Shown here piece after piece: positions 41,366-52,181 of a DNA stretch of 64,000 bases. The DNA is from Hyphomicrobiales bacterium (GTDB lineage: Bacteria; Pseudomonadota; Alphaproteobacteria; Rhizobiales; Rhizobiaceae). The stretch lies in NCBI GenBank assembly GCA_900471515.1, contig UCFC01000035.1, positions 1-64,000 on the forward strand, read 5' to 3'. Made by a program: the position numbers and the translations under genes. The notes under the pieces were generated by a model. The model was not told the origin of the DNA. It saw only the letters and a list, made by a program, of their open reading frames with translations, and did no database searches. The first letter of the stretch is position 1. The number at the start of each line of letters is the position of its first letter.

Positions 41366-43237
41366 GCGCGTTTGCTCGTCCCCGGATGCCAGGAAGCCGC
41401 CGGACTGGCGTGCCCAGAGTTCGGCATAGAGCCCGCCCTGCTTCAGAAGCGCATCATGCGTGCCTTCCTCGATAATCCTGCCGCGATCGACCACGACAAG
41501 CCTGTCGAGTGCGGCGATCGTCGAAAGCCGGTGGGCGATTGCCAGCACCGTCTTGCCTTCCATCACGCGGTTGAGGTTCGACTGGATCGCCTCTTCCACT
41601 TCCGAATCGAGCGCCGACGTCGCCTCGTCGAGAACGAGGATCGGCGCGTCCTTGAGCATGACGCGCGCAATGGCGATGCGCTGGCGCTGCCCGCCCGAGA
41701 GCTTGACGCCGCGTTCGCCGACATGCGCGTCGAAACCCGCCCGCCCCTGCTGGTCCCGCAGCCGCTCGATGAAGTCGAGCGCCTCGGCGCGTCTGGCGGC
41801 TTCGAAAAGACGCTCCTCGCCGGCATCGGGCCGGCCGAACAGAATATTGTCGCGCACGGACCGGTGTAGCAGCGAGGTATCCTGGCTGACCATGCCGATC
41901 TGCATGCGCAGCGATTCCTGCGTGACACCGGCAATATCCTGCCCGTCGATGAGGATGCGCCCGCCTTCGAGATCGTAGAGACGCAGAAGAACATTCACGA
42001 GCGTCGACTTGCCCGCACCCGAGCGGCCGATGATGCCGACCTTTTCGCCGGGGCGGATCGTCAGCGAGAAATTGTCGATGACCGCATTCTCCTTGCCGTA
42101 GTGGAAGGAAACGTTCTCGAAGCGGATCCCCGGCTGCTTGATGACGAGTTCCCTGGCATCGGGACGGTTGACGAGATGCAGCGGCTGGGAAATCAGCTCG
42201 GCCGCATTCTGGATGGTGCCGAGATTGCGCATGATGCCGTTGAACTGCGTCATCAGTCGGCCGAGCAGGAAGTTCAGCCTCAGAACCAGCGTCAGCGAAA
42301 AGGCAACCCCGCCCGAACTGATCAGCCCGCGCAGCCACAGATCGACGCTGATGCCGGCCATGGTGACGATCATCAGGCCCGACAGCAGCGCCATGGACGC
42401 GCGCACCCCGGTGATGAAGCGGGTGAACTGCAGCACGGTGTCCTGATAGGCGTTGAAGCCGTCGAGCATGTAGCGGTCGCTCTCCTCGTCGCGCGCGAAG
42501 AGCTTCAGCGTCTGGATATTGCTGTAGGCATCGACGATACGGCCGTTGAGCAGCGAGGCGGCTTCCGCGGTCTCGCGCGAATGGAAGCGAATGCGCGGCA
42601 CGAAATAGCGGGCAAGCACGCTGAAAGCCGCCAGCCAGAACAGAACCACCGCCGCCAGCGAGAAATCGAGCTGCCCGACCAGAACCAGCGTCGTGACGGC
42701 ATAGATGCCGACGAACCACACGCTTTCCATCAGCGACGTGACAAGATCGCCGGTCGCCTGCCCCGCCGACCAGACCTTGGTGACGATGCGGCCGGAAAAA
42801 TCGCTCTGGAAGAAGGCAAGCGACTGGCGCGACACATGCAGATAGGACTGCCAGCGCGCCAGGTTGTAGAAACCCGGCGTGATGACCTGCTGGTCGATCA
42901 GCGCGATCAGGAAGGCGACGACGAAGCGAACGATGCCGATCAGCGCCAGCATGCCGAAAAGCTCGCCGCCGTGGGCGGCCAGAAGCGTGCTCCAACCGGC
43001 GCCGGGCTTGATCGTGCTGAGAATGTCGACGAGCCGCCCGACGAACCAGAAGAGCGCGGCCTCGATCGCCGCCGACATGCCGCCGAGCACCAGCATGGCG
43101 AGGAACGGCCATCTGGCCTGGCCGATATAGAACCAGATGAATCCGAACGTATTGCGCGGCGGCTGAAGATTGTCGCGGGCGCGGAAAGGATCTATCCAGG
43201 TTTCGAACAGGCGAAGGATCGGAGTGAGCAGCATCAC
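41336..43237 (-). CDS. ABC exporter, fused permease-ATPase
   Basis: A 633-residue half-transporter: six membrane helices in residues about 35-330, then an ATPase with Walker A GRSGAGKSTLVNVLL, signature LSGGQRQRIAIARVML, Walker B LVLDEATSALDSE and the H-loop AHRLST. It resembles lipid A/multidrug exporters (MsbA type). Substrate unknown. It resembles the next exporter on the same strand, and all catalytic residues are present in both, so either can work as a homodimer; they may also pair. Confidence 0.9.
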   Translation of the reverse strand: MMLLTPILRLFETWIDPFRARDNLQPPRNTFGFIWFYIGQARWPFLAMLVLGGMSAAIEAALFWFVGRLVDILSTIKPGAGWSTLLAAHGGELFGMLALIGIVRFVVAFLIALIDQQVITPGFYNLARWQSYLHVSRQSLAFFQSDFSGRIVTKVWSAGQATGDLVTSLMESVWFVGIYAVTTLVLVGQLDFSLAAVVLFWLAAFSVLARYFVPRIRFHSRETAEAASLLNGRIVDAYSNIQTLKLFARDEESDRYMLDGFNAYQDTVLQFTRFITGVRASMALLSGLMIVTMAGISVDLWLRGLISSGGVAFSLTLVLRLNFLLGRLMTQFNGIMRNLGTIQNAAELISQPLHLVNRPDARELVIKQPGIRFENVSFHYGKENAVIDNFSLTIRPGEKVGIIGRSGAGKSTLVNVLLRLYDLEGGRILIDGQDIAGVTQESLRMQIGMVSQDTSLLHRSVRDNILFGRPDAGEERLFEAARRAEALDFIERLRDQQGRAGFDAHVGERGVKLSGGQRQRIAIARVMLKDAPILVLDEATSALDSEVEEAIQSNLNRVMEGKTVLAIAHRLSTIAALDRLVVVDRGRIIEEGTHDALLKQGGLYAELWARQSGGFLASGDEQTRSVFANEIAD

Positions 43238-43396
43238 CGCGATATAGGCCCGTTCAGAATTGCGGCAAAGAGAATATAGGCCAGCCGCAACCTTATATTT
43301 TCGTAATGAACGGTAATATCGGCGTCATCTGCATTGATACGGGTGGAAGCGGCCACAATCTCATGCCATGATCGCGTCTTACCGGAGACCGCAGAT

Positions 43397-43648
43397 ATGG
43401 AAACGAAAACGCTCAATGCGCATCTTCCGCTTCCCCTTGCGGAAAAGCTCGATGCCCTGGCGGACGCGCTGGACGTGCCGCGCGACAGCATCGTGACGGA
43501 AGCAATCGCAAGCTGGATCGAACGGGAAGAGCGCCAGCGCATCTTCACGCTGCAATCGCTCGCGTCGAATTCGATCATCGTGGTGGAGCATCATCGCGTC
43601 ATCGACTGGGCCGACAGCCTCTGCGCCGATCGGGTGCGCACGATCTGA
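43397..43648 (+). CDS. Orphan ribbon-helix-helix (CopG-like) antitoxin-type protein
   Basis: An 83-residue protein. TKTLNAHLPLPLAEKLDALADALDVPRDSIVTEAIASWIEREE is a ribbon-helix-helix DNA-binding domain. The C-terminal part (SIIVVEHHRVIDWADSLCADRV) resembles the toxin-binding tail of ParD/CopG-type antitoxins. No toxin gene follows; a terminator comes 35 nt after the stop. It stands alone, between two ABC exporter genes on the other strand. Confidence 0.75.
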   Translation: METKTLNAHLPLPLAEKLDALADALDVPRDSIVTEAIASWIEREERQRIFTLQSLASNSIIVVEHHRVIDWADSLCADRVRTI

Positions 43649-43683
43649 ACGGCAGATCATCTTTTCAACCGGATGAAAGACAG

Positions 43684-43715
43684 GCCCTTCCCACTTATGC
43701 GGGAAGGGCTGTTTC
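43684..43715. terminator. Shared convergent terminator
   Basis: Stem GCCCTTCCC/GGGAAGGGC (43684-43692 with 43701-43709), loop ACTTATGC, then TGTTTCTT on the plus strand. It sits between the end of the RHH gene and the end of the convergent ABC exporter. Confidence 0.75.
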
Positions 43716-45572
<1,857 letters not shown>

Positions 45573-45957
45573 GAAAATCGCTCCGGAACTTCCGCATCCC
45601 GGCCCCGGCTTCGCACCCGCAGGGGCGCATGCAAGCTCATATGGGAACCGGAGGCTCAAGGGGCGAGGCCATGGCGGCCGCGCAATGAATCAAATGGGCA
45701 ATGGGGAAAAGAAAAGCGCCTTACACGCGCCAGGTCGCCAAGCGTGGCATCACGGGCGGGAGGCGCATCAGCACAAATGTATCCATGTCGGCGCTCCCTG
45801 TTGGCGATTGAAGACATGCACCGATAACGCGAAAATGCCTAAATTTCCAGCCCCGCCTTACGGGAAAATGATGCTTGAATGGTCAAAAAGCGCCTTGTTG
45901 CTTCAAAATCACAGTTCGGATAGGCCATTTTCCCATCACGGCAACGGACAACTTCCC
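45573..45957. other. 385-bp divergent region upstream of trmL
   Basis: No gene supported. The frame upstream of trmL stays open from 45571 but its residues look random. The region should hold promoters for both the ABC exporter and trmL; I could not identify them. Confidence 0.4.
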
Positions 45958-46419
45958 ATGGCAGACCTCAGACTGGCGCTCTACCAGCCCGATATTCCGG
46001 GCAATACCGGCACGATCCTGCGGCTTGCCGCCTGCCTGGGTTTTGCGGTCGATATCATCGAGCCCGCCGGCTTCGACATTTCCGACCGGAACCTGAAACG
46101 CGCGGGCATGGACTATCTGGCCACAGCAGCCCTCACCCGCCACGTCAATTGGGACCGTTTCGAGGAATGGCGCGCGGGGACCGGCCGCCGCCTGGTCCTC
46201 GCCACCACGAAAGCCGCGCAGCGCTACACGGATTTCGCCTTCCGTCCCGACGATATCCTGCTCTTCGGCCGCGAAAGCGCCGGCGCGCCCGACCACGTGC
46301 ATGAACGCGCCGACGGCCGCATCCTGATTCCCATGGTGCAAGGCCAGCGCTCGATCAACCTTGCCGTCTCCGCCGCGATGATAACGGGCGAAGCCATGCG
46401 CCAGACCGCCTGGTCCTGA
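45958..46419 (+). CDS. trmL: tRNA (cytidine/uridine-34-2'-O)-methyltransferase
   Basis: A 153-residue SPOUT enzyme that methylates the ribose of wobble base 34 in tRNA-Leu. Start MADLRLALYQPDIPGNTGTILRLAACLGF, then LLFGRESAGAPDHVHERADGRILIPMVQGQRSINLAVSAAM, the knotted SAM-binding motif. Length is typical of TrmL. Confidence 0.92.
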   Translation: MADLRLALYQPDIPGNTGTILRLAACLGFAVDIIEPAGFDISDRNLKRAGMDYLATAALTRHVNWDRFEEWRAGTGRRLVLATTKAAQRYTDFAFRPDDILLFGRESAGAPDHVHERADGRILIPMVQGQRSINLAVSAAMITGEAMRQTAWS

Positions 46420-46610
46420 ACCGGCGCCGATGCCGATCCCTGGCGGCCCATATGTCGCAAACCGCGCTTTGAATCGACGCAAAAGCGCCTATATTAATTA
46501 GCCAGGCAATCAATAAACCTGCGCAAGCAGCGAGATTCCAATGATTTGCTCGACTGCGGAAACGCAGGGGGCGAGAAGACCTTCTCAAGAAGAAGAACAA
46601 GACCGAGGCC

Positions 46611-48257
46611 ATGGAATCCACGATCGTCATGATCAATCTCTTCGGCGCGATTGCGCTTCTGCTCTTCGGCCTGGCCCAGGTCAAGGACGGCGTCACACGC
46701 GCCTTCGGCGCGCGCCTGCGGACCGGACTTGCGACAGGCACGGCAACCGGGCCTCGGTCCATCCTGTCGGGTTTTCTCGCCACCGTCGCCCTGCAGAGTT
46801 CGACGGCGACGGCCCTGATGACGGCCTCTTTCGTGGAGCGCGATCTCATCAAGCCGCGCATGGCGCAGATCGTGCTGCTCGGCGCAAATGTCGGAACCGC
46901 CGTCACCGCCTGGATCGTCGCGACCGGCATCGAATGGCTGTCGCCGCTGCTCATCCTCGGCGGCATCGTGCTTTATCGCGGAAAATCGACCACGCGCCAT
47001 GGCGGCGGCGCCGCCTTGATCGGCATCGGCCTGATGCTGCTCTCCCTGCATCTGCTCAGCAACGCGACGGAACCCATGCGCACGTCGCCGGCGCTGGCTG
47101 CATTCATCGGCCTGCTCAGCGATGCCTGGCCCGTCGCCCTGGCCTTCTCTGCGGCACTTGCCTTCGTTTCGTCGTCGAGCCTTGCCGTCGTCGTCCTGAT
47201 CCTGTCGCTTGCCTCGACCGGCATCGTATCGCCGGAACTGATCATCGTTCTCGTGCTCGGCGCCAATCTCGGCGGCGCGATCCCGCCGGTCGTGGCCACG
47301 CTCTCCGGTCCGGCTTCGGCAAAGCGGGTGACGCTCGGTAATCTCATCATCCGCGCCGCCGGCTGCCTGGTCGCGCTGCCGCTCGCCGGCTATGCGGCGC
47401 CGCTGCTCGAAATGCTGCCCTTCGGCCCGGCCAAGCTGCCGGTCGATGCGCACCTGATCTTCAACCTCCTTCTTGCTGTCGTAGCCTGGCCCTTTTCGCG
47501 GATATTGGCCGCCCTGACCGCCCGCCTCGTGCCCGATGACGCGCAGCCGGACCAGAGTCCCAAATTTCTCGACATGCACGAACTGTCGACCCCTGTCGTG
47601 GCCCTTGCCAGCGCAACGCGCGAGGTGCTCGGCGTCGGCGATCTGATCGAACGCATGCTGCTGCGCGCCTCGGACGCCTTCGAACACAACGACATGTCCA
47701 AGCTCGCCGAAATCCCCGCGCTCGAAAAGCGGGTCGATCTGCTGCAGCAGGAGGTCAAGATCTATCTCTCCAAGCTCGGCCGCAGCGGCCTCAGCGACGA
47801 GAACGCGCGCCGTTCCATCGTCATCATCGACTACGCCATCAATCTCGAGCATATCGGCGACATCATCGAAAAGGGCCTGCTGGAACAGGTCGGCAAGAAG
47901 GTCTCGCTCGGCCTGAAATTTTCCGAGGACGGCTACAGGGAATTGCGCCGGTTGTTTGACCTGACGATCGACAACCTGCGCGTGGCCCAGACGATCTTCG
48001 TGACCCGCGACTTCAACCTCGCCAGACAGATGATGGAAGTGAAGGTCGAAGTGCGCCGCATGGAAAAGCAGTCGGCCGAGCGGCATCTGGAGCGCCTGCG
48101 CGACGGGCGCGCCGACAGCCTGCAGACGAGTTCGCTCCATCTCGACATGCTGCGCGACCTGAAGCGCATCAACGCGCACATCGTTTCGGTCGCGCATCCG
48201 ATCATGGACGAAAGCGGCCTGCTGATCGAAAGCCGCCTGCGCAAGGCGGCGGAATAG
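46611..48257 (+). CDS. Na/Pi cotransporter family protein with PhoU-like domain
   Basis: A 548-residue protein. Two inverted repeats with the family motif (QSSTATALMTASF and VSSSSLAVVVLIL) occupy residues about 1-310 with eight or more helices; a PhoU-like helical domain follows (residues about 330-540: MHELSTPVVALASATREVLGVGDLIERML...IVIIDYAINLEHIGDIIEKGL). It is presumably a sodium-coupled phosphate transporter (NptA/YjbB type) regulated by the PhoU part. It is followed by a convergent small gene. Confidence 0.88.
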   Translation: MESTIVMINLFGAIALLLFGLAQVKDGVTRAFGARLRTGLATGTATGPRSILSGFLATVALQSSTATALMTASFVERDLIKPRMAQIVLLGANVGTAVTAWIVATGIEWLSPLLILGGIVLYRGKSTTRHGGGAALIGIGLMLLSLHLLSNATEPMRTSPALAAFIGLLSDAWPVALAFSAALAFVSSSSLAVVVLILSLASTGIVSPELIIVLVLGANLGGAIPPVVATLSGPASAKRVTLGNLIIRAAGCLVALPLAGYAAPLLEMLPFGPAKLPVDAHLIFNLLLAVVAWPFSRILAALTARLVPDDAQPDQSPKFLDMHELSTPVVALASATREVLGVGDLIERMLLRASDAFEHNDMSKLAEIPALEKRVDLLQQEVKIYLSKLGRSGLSDENARRSIVIIDYAINLEHIGDIIEKGLLEQVGKKVSLGLKFSEDGYRELRRLFDLTIDNLRVAQTIFVTRDFNLARQMMEVKVEVRRMEKQSAERHLERLRDGRADSLQTSSLHLDMLRDLKRINAHIVSVAHPIMDESGLLIESRLRKAAE

Positions 48258-48259
48258 GC

Positions 48260-48520
48260 TCAGTCGGCGGAAGGCAGGCGGCGCATGGTGAATTCGATCT
48301 GGTCGCCTTCCAGCTGGCGCCAGCTTTCCACCTCGGTCCAATAGGCGGCTTTCGGATATTCGTCGAACCATTCGCGCGCCTTGGCGCGGGCTTCGATAAG
48401 TCCCATCCGGTACGTTTCGCGGACGAAATGATCCCTCTCCCGGGCGGACGCTTCTGCCCGATGCCTTGCGATCCTGCGCTTCAAGCCTTCGAAGGGCGGA
48501 GGCCCCGGAATTTTTGCCAT
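48260..48520 (-). CDS. Small hypothetical protein
   Basis: An 86-residue basic protein starting MAKIPGPPPFEGLKRRIARHRAEASARERDHFVRETYRMGLIEARAKAREWFDEYPKAAYWTEVESWRQL. A GAGGTAGG ribosome site lies just upstream and is part of an inverted repeat (CTACCT/AGGTAG, 48526-48531 with 48542-48547). Family not recognised; mainly helical, cytosolic. Divergent from hemF. Confidence 0.6.
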   Translation of the reverse strand: MAKIPGPPPFEGLKRRIARHRAEASARERDHFVRETYRMGLIEARAKAREWFDEYPKAAYWTEVESWRQLEGDQIEFTMRRLPSAD

Positions 48521-48579
48521 AAAACCTACCTCTAAACGAAAAGGTAGTATCGAAATTCCCCCTTTGCGAGTCGAATCTT

Positions 48580-48620
48580 GCAGGTGCTTGCCTCTGCTGG
48601 CGGGCAAGTGCTGCACCTGC
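48580..48620 (+). promoter_or_regulatory. Hairpin in the hemF leader
   Basis: GCAGGTGC (48580-48587) pairs with GCACCTGC (48613-48620); inside, TTGCC (48588-48592) pairs with GGCAA (48603-48607), leaving a 5-nt bulge on the right side. The element ends 35 nt before the hemF ATG. It may be an operator dyad or an mRNA structure. Confidence 0.5.
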
Positions 48621-48655
48621 TAAACCAGAAGCGCAATCAGGAAAGAGCGAATCGC

Positions 48656-49567
48656 ATGGAAAGACCGGAACTGCCGATCGGCCTGCCCGAAGACATCGAG
48701 GACAAGAAGACCGCCGCCCGCACATGGTTCGAAGGGTTGCGCGACACGATCTGCGCGTCCTTCGAGGCGCTGGAAGATGAACTCGAAGGCCCCCTCTCCG
48801 ATCAGGAGCCCGGCCGTTTCGTCGCCAAGGACTGGTCGCGTGACAACGGGGCCGGCGGCGGTGGCCGCATGTCGATGATGGAGGGCCGCGTTTTCGAGAA
48901 AGTCGGCGTGCACACCTCCACCGTCTTCGGCGAATTCGCACCGGATTTCCGCGGGCAGATCCCCGGCGCCGCCGAGGATCCGCGCTTCTGGGCGTCAGGC
49001 ATTTCGCTGATCGCCCACCCCGTCAATCCCAACGTGCCTGCCGTTCACATGAACACCCGCATGGTCGTCACCACCAGCCGCTGGTTCGGCGGCGGCGCCG
49101 ACCTGACCCCGGTGCTCGACCGCCGCCGCACGCAGGAGGACGAGGATACGCAGCTCTTCCACAAGGCCATGGAAATCACCTGCCGCAACCATGCGGTCGC
49201 CGATTACGATGCCTACAAGAAATGGTGCGACGACTATTTCTTCCTCAAGCATCGCAACGAGGCGCGCGGCGTCGGCGGCATCTTCTACGACTGGCTGCAT
49301 TCCAGCGAGGAGGCCGGCGGCTGGAATGCCGATTTTGCCTTCACGCGCGATGTCGGCCGGGCCTTTTCCATGGTCTATCCGAAGATCGTCCGCTCGAACT
49401 TCAACAAGGAGTGGACCGAGGCGGACCGTGACGAACAATTGATTCGCCGTGGCCGCTATGTCGAGTTTAATCTGCTCTATGACCGTGGGACGATCTTCGG
49501 CCTGAAAACCGGCGGCAATGTCGAATCCATTCTCTCTTCCCTGCCGCCTGTCGTGCGCTGGCCCTGA
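48656..49567 (+). CDS. hemF: Oxygen-dependent coproporphyrinogen III oxidase
   Basis: A 303-residue enzyme that converts coproporphyrinogen III to protoporphyrinogen IX, using O2. Start MERPELPIGLPEDIEDKKTAARTWFEGLRDTICASFEALE; motifs KDWSRDNGAGGGGRMSMMEGRVFEKVGVHTSTV, RWFGGGADLTPVL, WCDDYFFLKHRNEARGVGGIFYDWL and the final RRGRYVEFNLLYDRGTIFGLKTGGNVESILSSLPP are those of HemF. AGGAAAG precedes the start. Confidence 0.96.
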   Translation: MERPELPIGLPEDIEDKKTAARTWFEGLRDTICASFEALEDELEGPLSDQEPGRFVAKDWSRDNGAGGGGRMSMMEGRVFEKVGVHTSTVFGEFAPDFRGQIPGAAEDPRFWASGISLIAHPVNPNVPAVHMNTRMVVTTSRWFGGGADLTPVLDRRRTQEDEDTQLFHKAMEITCRNHAVADYDAYKKWCDDYFFLKHRNEARGVGGIFYDWLHSSEEAGGWNADFAFTRDVGRAFSMVYPKIVRSNFNKEWTEADRDEQLIRRGRYVEFNLLYDRGTIFGLKTGGNVESILSSLPPVVRWP

Positions 49568-49689
49568 GCCGCGAGAGCCTGCTGATAAATTTGAAACACT
49601 ATTCCGGTAAAATCGCGTTGAAAGGCCTTCATCAGAACTGAGTGCGTCCTAAATCAGAACCTGTGCGTTACAATCGGAGGAGGATTGTC

Positions 49690-49965
49690 ATGACGGTACA
49701 AAGCGGCTCGCCTGCTTCTGCAGATATCCAGGAAACGTCCCGCGCGATCGAGGCGCCCGAGTTTCTAACGCGCATCGCCGAAGGCTTGAGAGCGAAAAGC
49801 GGCTCCGATCTGCCGCTCTCATGCTTTGTCGAGCAGGTTAAATTGCAGCTTGCGGGCGGCAAGACTCCGGAAGAACTTCAAGAGCAGGCGACAGGTGCTG
49901 CCAACAGCAACAGGCCTGCCCAGCTTTCGGACACCTACCTGGCCTGGGCAATGCCCCACCAGTAA
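49690..49965 (+). CDS. Small hypothetical protein
   Basis: A 91-residue protein preceded by a strong GGAGGAGG ribosome site. Sequence MTVQSGSPASADIQETSRAIEAPEFLTRIAEGLRAKSGSDLPLSCFVEQVKLQLAGGKTPEELQEQATG. No domain recognised; mostly helical, cytosolic. Confidence 0.55.
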   Translation: MTVQSGSPASADIQETSRAIEAPEFLTRIAEGLRAKSGSDLPLSCFVEQVKLQLAGGKTPEELQEQATGAANSNRPAQLSDTYLAWAMPHQ

Positions 49966-50089
49966 ACAGAGCCTTTCGGCCGACATCCAGGTCGGCCGAA
50001 GCTTTCTCCCCGGAACCTTCTCCATTGCCGCACATTCCTCAATCGCGCGAAAGCGCGATGGTTTTGCATTTCAGAGACAGGAGAAGACC

Positions 50090-50275
50090 ATGCGACTTTT
50101 CGAATGCGGTACGCTCGTTCCCGGATGCGATTGGCACACCAGAGCCGACAACGACGCTGAAGTCGTTCGCCGCGCCGTCGAACATATGAGGACTGCCCAC
50201 GGCGAAACGATCATTCGCGAAAACATGGTGGACAATATCAAGGCCCGCATCCGCGATGAAGCGAACGCGGCCTGA
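50090..50275 (+). CDS. DUF1059 small protein
   Basis: A 61-residue protein MRLFECGTLVPGCDWHTRADNDAEVVRRAVEHMRTAHGETIIRENMVDNIKARIRDEANAA. The FECGTLVPGC..H and H.RTAHG pattern is DUF1059, with two Cys and two His that could bind a metal. Function unknown. Preceded by GGAGAAG. Confidence 0.85.
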   Translation: MRLFECGTLVPGCDWHTRADNDAEVVRRAVEHMRTAHGETIIRENMVDNIKARIRDEANAA

Positions 50276-50277
50276 TT

Positions 50278-51534
50278 TCAACCTGCGATCTCCGTAAGCC
50301 GGGCGAGCAACGCCGCCCGGTCGGAGACGAAATTCTCTTCCACCCACTGGTTTTCCAGGGTCGACAGGATTTCGCCGACCTTCGGGCCGGCCGGTATGCC
50401 TGCGGCCATCACATCGGCGCCGTTCAGCGGAAACTGCGGCTTATTCCAGAGGCGCGCATGATCCAGAAGCTTCGAAAGCCGCGCCGAACGGCTCATCTCG
50501 TCGAAGCTGCCGCCCTCTGCCTTGCCCCGCGCGACACCGAGCGCCAGCTTCAGCCGCACGACGATGCCCTCGGTGCCGTTTCGATAGAGCAGCCGCTCGA
50601 ACCCGGCCGTCGAAATCTCGTCATTGACCGGTGCTGCCTTGGCCCAGGCCTTAAAATAGGCCGCTTCCGCATTCGAAAGCTTCAGGCGTGCCGCAAGCGC
50701 CTCAAGCCGCGCTGCATCGGGCGGGACGATGGCAGCGAGCCGCAGCAGGGGATCGGGCGCCCAGCCGAGCGCTTTCTCGGTGGCGACGAGCGCCGGAATG
50801 GCGTCGATGCCCCATTTTTCCGTTTCCGGCAGGATTTCCGTGAGCACCGCGACTTGCCGCATCCATAGCAGCGCCCGGCCGGGATCGTCGGCGGCAAGCA
50901 GCTTGCGCAGTTCGGACCAGACCCGTTCGGCCGACAATGTCTTCAGCTTCGACCTTGCTGCCGACGATGCTTTCAGCCCTTCCGCATCGGGCCGGCCGGA
51001 ACCGTACCAGGCAAAGAAACGGAAGAAGCGCAGGATGCGCAGATAATCTTCAGCGATCCGCGTCGCCGCATCGCCGATAAAGCGGATGTTGCGCTTCTCG
51101 ATATCGCCAAGCCCGCCGACCAGATCGATCACCTCGCCGCTGGCATCGGCATAGAGCGCATTGATGGTGAGATCGCGCCGTTCCGCATCGGTCTGCCAGT
51201 CCGTGCTGAAGGCAACCTTGGCGCGGCGTCCGTCCGTCTCCACGTCGGCGCGCAGCGTCGTCACCTCGAAAGGCCTGCCGTCGATGACGAGGGTCACGGT
51301 GCCATGGTCGATGCCTGTCGGGACCGCCTTGATGCCGGCCGCCGCCGCCCGTTCCGTCACCGCGTCGGGCAGAAGCGTGGTAGCGATATCGATATCGGCG
51401 ACCGCAAGCCCCATCAGGCTGTTGCGCACGGCGCCGCCGACCACGCGCCCCTCCCCGCCATCGGCGTTGAGCAGCGCAAGAACCCGGCCGAGCGCCGGGT
51501 CCTGAAACCATGCCTGGTCGGCGACTGAGGTCAT
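50278..51534 (-). CDS. cca: CCA tRNA nucleotidyltransferase / poly(A) polymerase family
   Basis: A 418-residue class II enzyme that adds or repairs the tRNA 3'-CCA end. The N-terminal nucleotidyltransferase has GGAVRNSLMGLAVADIDIATTLLPD, with the catalytic Asp pair in DID, then GIDHGTVTLVIDGRPFEVTTLR and RDLTINALYADASGEVIDLVGGLGDI. The ATG overlaps the NUDIX stop by 4 bp. Part of a three-gene operon. Confidence 0.93.
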   Translation of the reverse strand: MTSVADQAWFQDPALGRVLALLNADGGEGRVVGGAVRNSLMGLAVADIDIATTLLPDAVTERAAAAGIKAVPTGIDHGTVTLVIDGRPFEVTTLRADVETDGRRAKVAFSTDWQTDAERRDLTINALYADASGEVIDLVGGLGDIEKRNIRFIGDAATRIAEDYLRILRFFRFFAWYGSGRPDAEGLKASSAARSKLKTLSAERVWSELRKLLAADDPGRALLWMRQVAVLTEILPETEKWGIDAIPALVATEKALGWAPDPLLRLAAIVPPDAARLEALAARLKLSNAEAAYFKAWAKAAPVNDEISTAGFERLLYRNGTEGIVVRLKLALGVARGKAEGGSFDEMSRSARLSKLLDHARLWNKPQFPLNGADVMAAGIPAGPKVGEILSTLENQWVEENFVSDRAALLARLTEIAG

Positions 51535-52181
51535 GCATAGAGCCTTTCGTAGAGCGTGCGGACGATGCCGGCGGTGATGCCCCAGATCATCCGCGTTTCA
51601 TAGGGCATGCGGTAGAAATGCCGGTCGATGCCATCGACCATGCGCTTGTCGCGCGTATGGTTGGCGGGGTTCATCAGGAAGGAAAGCGGCACTTCGAACA
51701 CGTCGTCCACTTCGACCGGATTGAGCTGCAGCGAAAACCCGCGCCGCACGACACCGAGAACCGGCGTAATGCGAAAGCCCGTGGACGAGAGGTAATTCGG
51801 CAGCCGCCCGACCGTTTCCACGAACTGGCCGGCAAGTCCGATTTCCTCTTCGGTTTCGCGGATCGCCGCCATCTCCGCAGACAGGTCGTCGGGATCGATC
51901 GAGCCGCCCGGAAAGGCGATCTGGCCGGAATGCTTGCGCAGCGTCGATGTCCGCTGGGTGAAGATCACCTTGGCCTCGTCGCCGTCGTCGACCACCGGCA
52001 CCAGCACCGCCGCGTCCCGCAATTTCAGCGTCTCGACGAAGGCCACGATATCGGGATTGAGCACATGATCGCCATGGTCGCGCCAGGCGTGATCGACGGG
52101 CGCACCGACCTGGTGGAGCGCGCGGCGGCGGAACTCGGCTGCCGAAAACGGCGGATAGGTCGTGCTGATCGCGTCACTCAT
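51531..52181 (-). CDS. CoA pyrophosphatase (NUDIX)
   Basis: A 216-residue NUDIX hydrolase of the NudL/YeaB type. Nudix box region GGSIDPDDLSAEMAAIRETEEEIGL, with the family's UPF0035 motif preceding (TSTLRKHSGQIAFPGG). It cleaves CoA and acyl-CoA to phosphopantetheine and 3',5'-ADP. Coupled to the genes on both sides by ATGA overlaps. Confidence 0.9.
   Translation of the reverse strand: MSDAISTTYPPFSAAEFRRRALHQVGAPVDHAWRDHGDHVLNPDIVAFVETLKLRDAAVLVPVVDDGDEAKVIFTQRTSTLRKHSGQIAFPGGSIDPDDLSAEMAAIRETEEEIGLAGQFVETVGRLPNYLSSTGFRITPVLGVVRRGFSLQLNPVEVDDVFEVPLSFLMNPANHTRDKRMVDGIDRHFYRMPYETRMIWGITAGIVRTLYERLYA

Noticed and set aside
46494..48941. 815-codon frame opposite the Na/Pi gene
   Set aside because: It covers two genuine genes on the other strand and has low-complexity Arg/Asp composition.
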